The notes under the pieces were generated by a model. The model ran no database searches and was not told where the DNA came from. It worked only from the letters and a program-made list of their open reading frames with translations. This document shows, in pieces, positions 1-7,726 of a stretch of DNA of 22,975 bases; the stretch's first letter is position 1, and the number at the start of each line of letters is the position of its first letter. The DNA comes from Candidatus Rifleibacteriota bacterium (GTDB taxonomy: Bacteria > Riflebacteria > Ozemobacteria > Ozemobacterales > Ozemobacteraceae), in the NCBI GenBank assembly GCA_022704885.1, contig JAKJFO010000045.1, forward strand, positions 1-22,975. Direction: 5' to 3'. Both the position numbers and the translations under genes were made by a program.

Positions 1-1200
1 AGCCCGGCATCAGGCAGCAGCGACATAGCTACCGGCACCAATTTTGAGATCACCTTCGACCGGGCCATGAATGTTGCCAGTGTCGAAACTGCCCTCAGCA
101 TAACTCCAGCCATCGAAAAGACTTTTCAGTGGCTCGATGGCGACACCCGTCTCAGAGTAGTTCCATCTGCCAGCCTGGCCTATGCTACGACATATCTGCT
201 CAGCCTGCCAGCAGCTGCCAAAGCAGCAGATAATCTCGAGCTGGTTACCGACTACCAGATTTCCTGGAAGACCGCTGCCCAGTTGAAGGTTAGTGAGACA
301 ATACCAGAAAACGATGCTGCCAATCTGCCATTGAGCCAGGCAATCGAAATCAGGTTCAACAACCCGGTCAACCCTGAAACTTTGGCAATCAGCTTCGACC
401 CAGCCCCTGTCAACGGCTATGACGCAACATGGAGCGATGACAACAGAAGCCTTATTCTGACGCCAGTGGCACCAGGCCTTCAGGAATCGCAAAGTTACCA
501 GGTCACGGTGCTTACAGCGACTACAGATGTTTATGGCAGTTCCCTGGCACAGAATTACAAATTCGGATTTACAACCGCCACCTACATTAAACCAAGCTTA
601 GTCACAGTAAGTCCGGCATCTGGCAGCAGCAACATTCTGCCCGACACTGTTTTTGAGCTCACCTTCGACCGGGCAATGAACGTTGCCAGCGTCGAAAGTG
701 AAATCAGCATGACTCCCGCAATCGACAAGAGCGTTGAGTGGCTCGACGGCAATACCAGACTCAGAATCGTTCCATCTGCCAGGCTCGGCTATTCTACGAC
801 ATATCTGCTGAATATTCCGGCAACAGTCAAGGCAGCAGACAATCTTGAGCTGGTTTCCAGTTACCAGATATCATGGAAAACTGTTACCCAGTTGCAGATA
901 AGTGAGACAATCCCGGTAAACAACGCTGCCAATCTCACCTTGAGACCAACAGTCGATATCAGATTCAACAATAACGTTAGCACCTCCAGCCTGGCCTTGA
1001 GCTGGCTACCAGCCCCCGATGGCTTTACCCGGGCATGGAACGAAAACAATACTCTTCTGACTCTCGTGCCCACTGCTGACCTGCTTGAAAGCCAGAATTA
1101 CCAGATTACGGTCGGACAGGCTACTACCGATATCAATGGCACAAACCTCGGCAGTGATTACGTACTCAGCTTTACGACGGGCGCGGTGACACCGCCAGTA
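1..1200 (+). repeat. Tandem 609-bp (203-codon) internal duplication, two copies
   Basis: Bases 1-609 and 610 to about 1200 are diverged copies of the same two-domain block of the surface protein. The offset is exactly 609: the block starts at 1 and 610 with near-identical 'agyccggcatc', and the 'accttcgaccgggc' stretch falls at 52 and 661. Because the window starts inside copy 1, further copies may exist upstream. The frame is kept, so each copy adds two Ig-like domains. Confidence 0.85.
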
Positions 1201-2751
1201 GTATCTTCGACCCAGCCGACAGCCGGATCTCTCGATGTGCCGGTCAACCAGCAGGTGAAAATAGTTTTCAGCAAAGCCATGGATACTGCGAAAACTCAGG
1301 CAGCAGTCAGCGTCAGCCCTTCTCTGACGCCGACTTTCAGCTGGGAAAATTCTGATACGACAATGGTTATTGGCATGGGCGACACATTGAACTACAATAC
1401 TTCATACCAGGTCACCATCGGCACCGGAGCCACCGACAAATCTGGTCTGACTCTGGCACAAAGCTATCTGCTTGGTTTTAAAACCGTTGTCAGACCGGCT
1501 GTATTAACTGCGAAATGTTATCCTGCTGCCGATGCGTCGGGTATCCCGCCGCAGGCTGTAATCAAGATCGAATTCTCCAAGGCAATGAATAAAGAAAGCG
1601 CTCAAACTGCATTTTCGCTCAAACAGGGCATTACTGCGGTAAATGGCATCTTCAGCTGGAGCGGCAACATCATGAGCTTTACTCCGGCAACCAGCCTTGC
1701 TTACGGGCAGACTTATCAGATAAGCATTGCCGAGACAGCCCTTGACAGCCTTGGCAACAGCCTCGCCGCAGCAGTAAGCTGGAGTTTCACCACAGCTGCT
1801 GATGAAGGCAAGATCTGGACCCTGGAGCAGGCAGATAGCGAAGCAACCACAACCTTCTCGCAGAGATCAGAGCATGTCATGATCGGCTTCAATGATAAGC
1901 TTTGGGTCATCGGCGGCTTCGACGGCATAGATTATCTTAACGACGTCTGGAGTTCAAGCGATGGGAAAAACTGGACGCGTGAGACAGCGGCAGCGTCATT
2001 TGGCGCCAGATCTGGGCATGCCTGCGCGGTTTATGGCGGCAAGATCTGGTTAACCGGCGGGTATTCGGAAGTCTCAGGTTTGTTCGACGATGTATGGAAC
2101 AGCAGTGATGGCCGAAACTGGGTAAGAATAAACAGTTCTGCTGATTACTACGCCCGGCACGGGCACACGATGGCACTCTTCGCCAACAAGATATGGGTGA
2201 TCGGTGGTGAAGGAGTGAATATCAGTGGCACCCCGATACTGCTCGATGATTGCTGGAGCTCAGGCGATGGCCTGACATGGCAGCAGAACTCAGGCATAGT
2301 AGCGTTCTTCCCGCGCAAGCTGCATGCTTCAGGCGTTATCAACAGTCGCCTGTGGGTATGGGGCGGCTACGGTGAAGACACCAACGCAAACATTGGAGCT
2401 CTCAACGATGTCTGGTCAACCGCCGATGGTGAATTCTGGCGACTAGAAAGCAGCGCAGCTGCATTTCCGGCCAGATGCGCTGCTGCGGCAGCCTCATTCA
2501 ACAACCGGGTATGGTTGACAGGTGGAGCCAGCAACGACCCATACAAAGCTGGCGCGACCTATTACAATGACATCTGGGTCAGCTCAGACGGGAAATCCTG
2601 GCAGCAGATTCTCAGCAATTCTGCTGGCAGCGCCACTCAATTTTCTCCAAGAGTTCTGCATGGAGCCGCGGCAGCCGGTGACAAACTCTTTGTCAGTGGC
2701 GGCGAACTGGCCAGTTATTATCTGAACAACGAGGTCTGGTCGACGAAATAA
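1..2751 (+). CDS. Secreted multi-domain Ig-like (SbsA/Big_5 type) and kelch-propeller protein, 5' partial
   Basis: The reading frame is open from base 1, so the gene begins outside the window; the first in-window ATG (base 67) lies inside an Ig-like domain and is not the start. Six SbsA/Big_5-like beta domains can be followed (the first incomplete), each with a 'F(D/S)(R/K)AMN'-like or 'IRFNN' strand and most ending in 'FTT'. From about base 1800 there are six kelch repeats, recognisable by 'GH/EH...W(V/L)xGG' and 'NDVWSSSDGxxW' motifs, enough for a six-bladed propeller. Such proteins are normally exported and act in adhesion, polymer binding or surface-layer roles; the exact ligand is unknown. 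No sortase signal or C-terminal anchor is visible. The stop overlaps the next gene by one base (TAATG), so it heads or lies within an operon with the histidine kinase. Function is inferred from domains only. Confidence 0.88.
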   Translation, partial: SPASGSSDIATGTNFEITFDRAMNVASVETALSITPAIEKTFQWLDGDTRLRVVPSASLAYATTYLLSLPAAAKAADNLELVTDYQISWKTAAQLKVSETIPENDAANLPLSQAIEIRFNNPVNPETLAISFDPAPVNGYDATWSDDNRSLILTPVAPGLQESQSYQVTVLTATTDVYGSSLAQNYKFGFTTATYIKPSLVTVSPASGSSNILPDTVFELTFDRAMNVASVESEISMTPAIDKSVEWLDGNTRLRIVPSARLGYSTTYLLNIPATVKAADNLELVSSYQISWKTVTQLQISETIPVNNAANLTLRPTVDIRFNNNVSTSSLALSWLPAPDGFTRAWNENNTLLTLVPTADLLESQNYQITVGQATTDINGTNLGSDYVLSFTTGAVTPPVVSSTQPTAGSLDVPVNQQVKIVFSKAMDTAKTQAAVSVSPSLTPTFSWENSDTTMVIGMGDTLNYNTSYQVTIGTGATDKSGLTLAQSYLLGFKTVVRPAVLTAKCYPAADASGIPPQAVIKIEFSKAMNKESAQTAFSLKQGITAVNGIFSWSGNIMSFTPATSLAYGQTYQISIAETALDSLGNSLAAAVSWSFTTAADEGKIWTLEQADSEATTTFSQRSEHVMIGFNDKLWVIGGFDGIDYLNDVWSSSDGKNWTRETAAASFGARSGHACAVYGGKIWLTGGYSEVSGLFDDVWNSSDGRNWVRINSSADYYARHGHTMALFANKIWVIGGEGVNISGTPILLDDCWSSGDGLTWQQNSGIVAFFPRKLHASGVINSRLWVWGGYGEDTNANIGALNDVWSTADGEFWRLESSAAAFPARCAAAAASFNNRVWLTGGASNDPYKAGATYYNDIWVSSDGKSWQQILSNSAGSATQFSPRVLHGAAAAGDKLFVSGGELASYYLNNEVWSTK

Positions 2752-4598
2752 TGAGCAAGGAATTTCCCTCCTACTCGGTTGACCGTTATGTACGCGAAAC
2801 CGAACATCTGGATGAAGGCATAAGCCCTGGAATAGAAGATTACCAGGTCCTCAACCAACGCCTCACCATCTCAGAAAGTCGCTGGTTATGGGTGCCAATG
2901 CTCGTATTTGCGGCGGCATACCTCGGTTGTCACTTCGCTGCGATAAAATACGGATCACCGATGCATGCCGGCATCATGTACACGATCTTCGTTGCCTTGA
3001 ACATTACTGCAGCATTGATCGCCGTCAACAGCTGGCACTTGATTCCCAGTCGAAGTATAGCCAAGGATTCAATGCTGATGCTGACCCTTTCGCTATGCAG
3101 CGCCGCGATCGGCAACCTTTTCGACACGATCTTCTGGCTCACCGGCATTTCCCCATTCAAACAAAATGTCTTTACCAATCTGTTCTTCGTTTTTGCAATA
3201 CTTTTCGCCATGCCAGGGGTATATCTGCTCGGGCGCGTCTGCCGGGTTAAATTTGGCCAGAAACCGCTGGCTTACAGTGCCGGCCTTTCTTTGATCTTCA
3301 TAATTATTCCAGTCGCAATGAACCCCAGAATTCTTAATAATTCGCCAGAACTGTACAACATCAAGGAATTTATTTTCGGTCTGATTTACGCTATCGGGAT
3401 CGGCTACCTGGCGGCTCTAAGTCTGCACCTATGGCGTTTTGCCCAGGGCCGGCTGCAGAACCCAGCCAGATTGATCGGCGTTGGTCTGATTCTGCTCAGC
3501 TTCGGGTGCGCTATATACTCAGGGCTGTTTACCAGCGTTCCGGCGCACGAAATTCCTTCAAGCCCTGTACACATAATTATCGCAATGGGCTATATAGTCG
3601 GAGCATTGGGCGTTCGCCGCACAGAGATGACTATTCGTATCATCTTCAACCTCAAAGATCCTAAACTGCCGCCATCACTGCCACTCATTGAAATTTTCGG
3701 GCCCAGTCAGGGCCTGGAAGTCTACCAGAAAATGGAATCCCGCATTAAAGGTGCTTTTGAAGAGCTTCTGCGCGCCAAAGCCGAAACTGAAATGAAACAG
3801 AAAATTATCAGTGAGCTTGAAAACGAAGTAAGACTGCGCAAAGAAACGGAGCAGGCGCTGATACGTGAAAAAGAAAACGCCGAAGAAGCCAACAAGACAA
3901 AGTCACAGTTTCTGGCGATGATGAGCCATGAGCTGAAAACGCCGCTTACCGCTATTCGTGGCTACGGACAGATTCTTCACAATCCTCCCGACATCAGCTC
4001 TTGCATGTCTGAAGAAAAAATCCGAGAAATTGCCGAACAGATAGTTTTTAATGCCGGCCATCTTCAGACCATGATCGACGGCATTTTGCGATTTTCTCAG
4101 CTGGAAAGCGGAAAATTCACCTACCACAAAGAAAAGTTTCAGCTGGAAGAACTTGCAGATTATATCGACGCACTGATACTGCAGCAGCAGCAATTTTCAA
4201 AAGCCAGATTCAGCCTCCATATTCCTGAAAAGCAGCTCAATATATATACAGACAAGCTTTCGGTTCAGCATATAGTAGTTAATCTGCTGATGAACGCTAT
4301 CAAATTTTGTAAAGAAGGCGAGATCTCTATTAAAATAATCCGCAACGGGAACGATCTTCTGATCGAGGCAAAAGATACCGGCATCGGCATTGCAGAGCAG
4401 CATCTTGACAAAATTTTTGATGCTTTCTATCAGGTCAGTCACGGCAATCGTCGGAAATATGGCGGCGCTGGTCTTGGATTAAGCATAGTCAAAAAACTTA
4501 CCGAAGAGTTGAATGGCAGGATATTTGTAGAAAGCAAGGTTGATCAGGGCAGCAGATTTGAAGTGCTGCTGCCCGACGTCATCAGAGAAACAGCATGA
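2751..4598 (+). CDS. Membrane sensor histidine kinase (8 predicted TM segments)
   Basis: A 615-residue hybrid of an N-terminal membrane sensor and a cytoplasmic kinase. About eight hydrophobic segments lie between residues 45 and 290, followed by a charged coiled coil (about 330-385) that runs into the HisKA domain. The H-box 'SHELKTPL' places the phosphorylated histidine at residue 393. The HATPase domain shows the N-box (N511/N515, 'NLLMNAIKF'), the G1 box 'DTGIGI' (D542) and the G2 box 'GGAGLGLS' (571-578). All catalytic boxes are intact. There is no receiver domain and no response regulator beside it, so it is an orphan kinase whose partner lies elsewhere. It overlaps the kelch gene by one base and rnhA by four (ATGA), so translation is probably coupled. 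The sensed signal is unknown; the membrane part is not a family I can name. Confidence 0.93.
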   Translation: MSKEFPSYSVDRYVRETEHLDEGISPGIEDYQVLNQRLTISESRWLWVPMLVFAAAYLGCHFAAIKYGSPMHAGIMYTIFVALNITAALIAVNSWHLIPSRSIAKDSMLMLTLSLCSAAIGNLFDTIFWLTGISPFKQNVFTNLFFVFAILFAMPGVYLLGRVCRVKFGQKPLAYSAGLSLIFIIIPVAMNPRILNNSPELYNIKEFIFGLIYAIGIGYLAALSLHLWRFAQGRLQNPARLIGVGLILLSFGCAIYSGLFTSVPAHEIPSSPVHIIIAMGYIVGALGVRRTEMTIRIIFNLKDPKLPPSLPLIEIFGPSQGLEVYQKMESRIKGAFEELLRAKAETEMKQKIISELENEVRLRKETEQALIREKENAEEANKTKSQFLAMMSHELKTPLTAIRGYGQILHNPPDISSCMSEEKIREIAEQIVFNAGHLQTMIDGILRFSQLESGKFTYHKEKFQLEELADYIDALILQQQQFSKARFSLHIPEKQLNIYTDKLSVQHIVVNLLMNAIKFCKEGEISIKIIRNGNDLLIEAKDTGIGIAEQHLDKIFDAFYQVSHGNRRKYGGAGLGLSIVKKLTEELNGRIFVESKVDQGSRFEVLLPDVIRETA

Positions 4599-5053
4599 AC
4601 AAAGAATTGAAGCAGATCGAATTGTATTCAGATGGAGCATGCAGCGGCAATCCGGGTCCCGGCGGCTGGGGCGCGCTGCTGCGGTTCAAGGACATTGAAA
4701 AAGAATTGTCTGGCGGCGAAAAAGAAACGACCAACAACCGCATGGAACTCATGGGCGTGATTTCGGGTCTTGAATCGCTTAAAGAGCCCTGTTCTGTCAA
4801 AATATTCACTGACAGCAAGTATATCGCTGACGCCTTTTTAAAAAACTGGCTGGACGCATGGCAGAAAAATGGCTGGAAAACTGCCGCCAAAAAGCCGGTT
4901 AAAAACCGTGAACTCTGGGAGCGTCTGCTGATACAGGCTACCCGCCACAAACTAAACTGGAACTGGATAAAAGGACATGCCGGGCACCCTGAGAACGAGC
5001 GCTGCGACGAACTTGCAGTGCTTGAACGGGATAAGTTCGCAGGTAAAAATTGA
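4595..5053 (+). CDS. rnhA: Ribonuclease HI
   Basis: A 152-residue protein of normal RNase HI length. It cleaves the RNA strand of RNA-DNA hybrids (R-loops, Okazaki primers) in the cytoplasm with two metal ions. The four acidic catalytic residues are all visible: D13 in '[16 protein letters not shown]', E51 in 'NNRMELM', D73 in 'FTDSKY' and D138 in 'ERCDELA', with the loop histidine H131 in 'KGHAGH'. The basic handle-like segment (about 88-104, rich in W and K) seen in E. coli RnhA is present. The ATG start overlaps the kinase stop (ATGA) and its TGA stop overlaps the TTG start of the next gene, so a housekeeping nuclease is embedded in an envelope/sensor operon. Confidence 0.96.
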   Translation: MNKELKQIELYSDGACSGNPGPGGWGALLRFKDIEKELSGGEKETTNNRMELMGVISGLESLKEPCSVKIFTDSKYIADAFLKNWLDAWQKNGWKTAAKKPVKNRELWERLLIQATRHKLNWNWIKGHAGHPENERCDELAVLERDKFAGKN

Positions 5054-6543
5054 ACAAAGTAAGCATCACATTGATTCTGGTTCTTCTTTTGCCATGGTCG
5101 CAGGTCATGGCAGAAATTGACCCGGAAGAAATTCTGCGTCAGCTGCCACCGCCAGAAGTGAACTATACTCTGCCGGAAATTAAAGCCGTCAAGCCACCAA
5201 TTGCACTGCCTGACGAGATGAAAGTAGAATATTATGGCCGGACAAAGCCATCGACCAGACCGCTGGAAAAGGCTCTCAAACAGATTGAATCGGTCAAGGA
5301 CAACCCGGTTGTAAGTTCAACTGTCAAGCTTATCAAACGCCTTGCTGATGCCAGGAAGGAAGAACAGAACACCGCCAGAAACACTGCAAAGGGCGTAACA
5401 GCGCAACCGGGCGGACAACCAGCACAAACCACTTCAGCAGCGCAAAAATCTGCTGCAGTCGATTCTTCGACTCCGACAAGACCTGTCAAGCCGCCGCCGG
5501 TGACCGTTGTTGCCGCCCCATCCCACCCTCCTCCGACCGGCAACCTTATGGCTGCATGGCAGACCCTGCGAAAAAATCTCGGCGTGGTTGGTTTCGAAGA
5601 GTCTCTTGCTCGCGATAAGCAGCTTGCCGAAGACGCGTTTGAAATGGCTCTGCAGCTTTCTGAGAAAGAGTCTACGAAGAGTGGCGAAGATGGCGATAGT
5701 GGCGAAGACAGCGAGGTGGCCGAAGGAGAAGAAGGAGAAAGCGCACCCGCTGGCAGTCATGACGCAGTACTGGCAACCGCCATGGGGCTTTACAAAAAAC
5801 AGGACTGGAAAGGCATCAAAGATCTATTCAGTGAAAATCCCGAAGCTGGTGCAACCAAAGATGGACTGCGTTATATGATTGAAGCCGAGATCAACGAAGC
5901 AAAGCCGAATTACATGCAGATACGGCGATATTCAGATCAGCTGGCCAAAATCGATGAAAACGATGCCATGGCAAATTACGGTCTGGCTCTGGCTTATTAC
6001 AACGCTAAAAAGCCAAATACCGCCAAAGCCGGCGAACACCTCGCAATTGCACTCAAGGCTAAAGACCCCCCGGAAGGAGCATCGGCATTCTACTGGAGCA
6101 TGACCTTCAAAAAGTTCATGATTCCTCTGCTGCTGGTAATCGCCGGTTTGATTGGCGGCATCGCCCAGATCATCAAGAAAAAGAAGAAAGCAGCAGCCGG
6201 AATCGATCTGGAAAAACCTGCTGAACCGGCAGGTTCTGAGCAGGAATTGAAGCCGCAGGGCAAACTCATGCAGAAGCTTGCTCCACTGCTCGACAAATTC
6301 AAGGGCATACTGGCACGTTTCAAAAAGAAACCAGCCAATGCCCCTTCGGAAGAGGAATCTGCCAGCGCTTCCGAAAACGCCGCAGATTCTGACCAGAGCG
6401 AAGATTCTGATGAAGCAGAGACCGAAGAAGAAACAGAAGAAACAGAAGAAGAGGAAGAGAACGAGCTCGAAGCTGAAGACGAAGAAGCGGCCGAAGACGA
6501 CGAAGAAGAAGAAACCGAAGAAGAAGAAGAAAAATCTTCCTGA
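5050..6543 (+). CDS. Single-pass membrane protein with periplasmic TPR-like region and highly acidic C-terminal tail, unknown function
   Basis: A 497-residue protein with no family I recognise. It starts at TTG, which overlaps the rnhA stop; the start is supported because it gives a clean Sec signal peptide (hydrophobic '[11 protein letters not shown]', probable cleavage after 'QVMA'). Next come a proline- and alanine-rich spacer (about 110-165) and a helical, TPR-like region (about 245-340, with '[16 protein letters not shown]' and '[19 protein letters not shown]'). A transmembrane helix (357-375) is followed by a run of lysines. By the positive-inside rule the N-terminal part is outside and the tail is cytoplasmic. 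The last 65 residues are almost all Glu, Asp, Ser and Thr, a probably disordered polyanion. It is the last gene before a terminator in the operon with the kelch protein and kinase. A role in envelope assembly or partner binding is only a guess. Confidence 0.8.
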   Translation: MNKVSITLILVLLLPWSQVMAEIDPEEILRQLPPPEVNYTLPEIKAVKPPIALPDEMKVEYYGRTKPSTRPLEKALKQIESVKDNPVVSSTVKLIKRLADARKEEQNTARNTAKGVTAQPGGQPAQTTSAAQKSAAVDSSTPTRPVKPPPVTVVAAPSHPPPTGNLMAAWQTLRKNLGVVGFEESLARDKQLAEDAFEMALQLSEKESTKSGEDGDSGEDSEVAEGEEGESAPAGSHDAVLATAMGLYKKQDWKGIKDLFSENPEAGATKDGLRYMIEAEINEAKPNYMQIRRYSDQLAKIDENDAMANYGLALAYYNAKKPNTAKAGEHLAIALKAKDPPEGASAFYWSMTFKKFMIPLLLVIAGLIGGIAQIIKKKKKAAAGIDLEKPAEPAGSEQELKPQGKLMQKLAPLLDKFKGILARFKKKPANAPSEEESASASENAADSDQSEDSDEAETEEETEETEEEEENELEAEDEEAAEDDEEEETEEEEEKSS

Positions 6544-6566
6544 GAATCAGCTCTTAACTCGCACCA

Positions 6567-6597
6567 AAAAAGACGGCACCACAGGTGCCGTCTTTTC
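6567..6597. terminator. Bidirectional rho-independent terminator between convergent genes
   Basis: An 8-9 bp GC-rich stem (GACGGCACC / GGTGCCGTC) with a 3-base loop is flanked by A and T runs, giving TCTTTT on plus and GTCTTTTTT on minus. It ends the plus-strand operon and the small minus-strand gene at 6619. Confidence 0.9.
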
Positions 6598-6618
6598 GTT
6601 CAGATATCCGCGTTCAGA

Positions 6619-6795
6619 TCAAACTTTGCGGTAAACGTTGAGGCCGACTTTTTCTTCACGGCCAGGAATTGCATAGTTACCTTCAGTTGAAGCGATAATG
6701 ATCGACTTGCCTGAAGAAGACTTGCCAAAATCCTTGGAAAGATCGACCTTAAGGGTAAGGATATTGCCTTCGATGCTCATATCAACATTCTTCAT
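6619..6795 (-). CDS. Small 58-residue conserved-looking protein, unknown function
   Basis: This ORF gives a 58-residue protein beginning MKNVDMSIEGNILTLKVDLS, with a middle 'SSSGKSIIIASTEGN' and ending 'GLNVYRKV'. The start is decided by a perfect Shine-Dalgarno AGGAGG at 6803-6808, seven bases before the ATG, and the gene ends just before a strong terminator at 6567-6597. There is no signal peptide or membrane segment; alternating polar and hydrophobic residues suggest a small beta-rich cytoplasmic protein. I have the impression of similar short uncharacterised proteins ('SSSGK...IASTEGN...VGLNVY') in other bacteria, but cannot verify this. The ribosome binding site, ordinary codon use and terminator make it a real gene; function is not known. 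Confidence 0.78.
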   Translation of the reverse strand: MKNVDMSIEGNILTLKVDLSKDFGKSSSGKSIIIASTEGNYAIPGREEKVGLNVYRKV

Positions 6796-6880
6796 TATTA
6801 TTCCTCCTGAAATACCGGTGAATTGCCTGAGAGATTACCACAACTGCAAGCACTTGACCAGTTATTAATTCAAAAGCTTT

Positions 6881-6910
6881 TGCCAGGCAGCACAAACGTG
6901 CCGCCTGGCA
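6881..6910 (-). terminator. Hairpin downstream of the LysM gene, weak terminator
   Basis: A near-perfect inverted repeat (TGCCAGGC...GCCTGGCA, extended by GCAC/GTGC) lies nine bases after the LysM stop. On the minus strand it is followed by AAAAGCTTTTG rather than a clean T run, so it may be a weak terminator or a 3'-end stabilising hairpin. Confidence 0.5.
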
Positions 6911-6919
6911 GTTAAATCA

Positions 6920-7612
6920 TCAAGGAATTCTCAGAGTCATACCGACTTTGAGCAGCTTGGGGTTGGTGATGCCGTTGTGTTCAGCGATCTGTTTCCATTT
7001 AGCGGTGGTTCCATAGACTTTCTGGCTGATTTTGCCAAGAGTATCGCCGGAAGCGACCACATAGGTCTTGGCTTCTTCAACTGCTGGCTCTTCGTCTGCA
7101 TATTCGGTTGCATCATCGACGAAGGGTGCTGCGTCTTCGTCATCTTCTTCAACATCGGCAGCAACCGGTTCAGATGGAACGTAAGGAGCAGGTTCTTCTA
7201 CCGGTTCCGGTTCGATGTAGGGTTCCGGTTCATAGGTCGTTTCGGGTTCCGATGCTGGTTCTGCGGTTTCTACCGGCACGGCTTCCAGAACCTTGAAGCT
7301 TCTTATCTGGACAGCGCCAGAAGGATACTTCTGATCAGGTTTTACGACATTGCCGAAAATTCTGATCTTGACGCTTCTGTTTTCGCCGACCTTGGCAGCG
7401 GGTTCGCCGATAAGCTGCAGAGTCTGACCATCGAGAGTCTTGAACATGACTTTGTTTTCAGCCACAGAATCAACGACTCCGGTAATGGTTGTCGAGCGGC
7501 TTTTTTTGGAAAACCAGCTGCTCGGTTTCCACCAGTCACCAGACTTTGCAAAAGCGCCGGCAGGCAGAGCAAGAATAGCCATTATTACAACTGCGATCAA
7601 TTTTGTCCTCAT
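6920..7612 (-). CDS. Secreted LysM-domain protein
   Basis: A 230-residue exported protein. Residues 1-23 are a Sec signal peptide ending 'AGAFAKS'. Residues about 40-110 form a small beta domain (valine-rich, 'TTITGVVDSVAENKVMFKT', OB-fold-like by eye). Residues about 112-182 are a Glu/Pro-rich, repetitive spacer ('EPEPYIEPEPVEEP'). Residues 183-230 are a LysM domain with the usual 'YVVASGDTLGKISQKVYG' opening and 'NPKLLKVGMTLRIP' ending, which binds peptidoglycan glycan chains. This points to a periplasmic, cell-wall-bound protein; the acidic spacer would reach across the wall. No catalytic domain is present. Start ATG 7612 is preceded by an AGGGGG ribosome site and by a promoter at 7654-7682, so it is monocistronic. 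Confidence 0.88.
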   Translation of the reverse strand: MRTKLIAVVIMAILALPAGAFAKSGDWWKPSSWFSKKSRSTTITGVVDSVAENKVMFKTLDGQTLQLIGEPAAKVGENRSVKIRIFGNVVKPDQKYPSGAVQIRSFKVLEAVPVETAEPASEPETTYEPEPYIEPEPVEEPAPYVPSEPVAADVEEDDEDAAPFVDDATEYADEEPAVEEAKTYVVASGDTLGKISQKVYGTTAKWKQIAEHNGITNPKLLKVGMTLRIP

Positions 7613-7653
7613 GAAAAATGTAGCCCCCTGTAGAGATATAGATGCTAGAGGAA

Positions 7654-7682
7654 TGTATAATACTTTAACTTCACAATTTCAA
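7654..7682 (-). promoter_or_regulatory. Sigma-70-type promoter of the LysM gene
   Basis: On the minus strand TTGAAA (-35) and TATACA (-10) are separated by exactly 17 bases, about 40 bases upstream of the LysM start codon. Confidence 0.65.
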
Positions 7683-7726
7683 GAGGCAAAGTAAAGATTG
7701 TTATAAAACAGGTTTTTTACAGATTA

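Noticed and set aside
6278..6634. Lysine-rich 118-residue frame in the acidic-tail region
   Set aside because: GAAGAA repeats read one base off always give Lys/Arg runs; the correct frame has signal peptide and TM helix and ends before the terminator.
6805..6850. CTCTCAGGCAA on minus, like the end of a glycine riboswitch, upstream of the 58-residue gene
   Set aside because: The other conserved parts of the aptamer (GAGAG and CCGAAGG segments) are missing, so it is a chance match.
6977..7633. 218-residue frame antisense to the LysM gene
   Set aside because: Phe/Cys/Arg-rich shadow of the Glu/Pro repeat; the minus strand has signal peptide, LysM domain and promoter.
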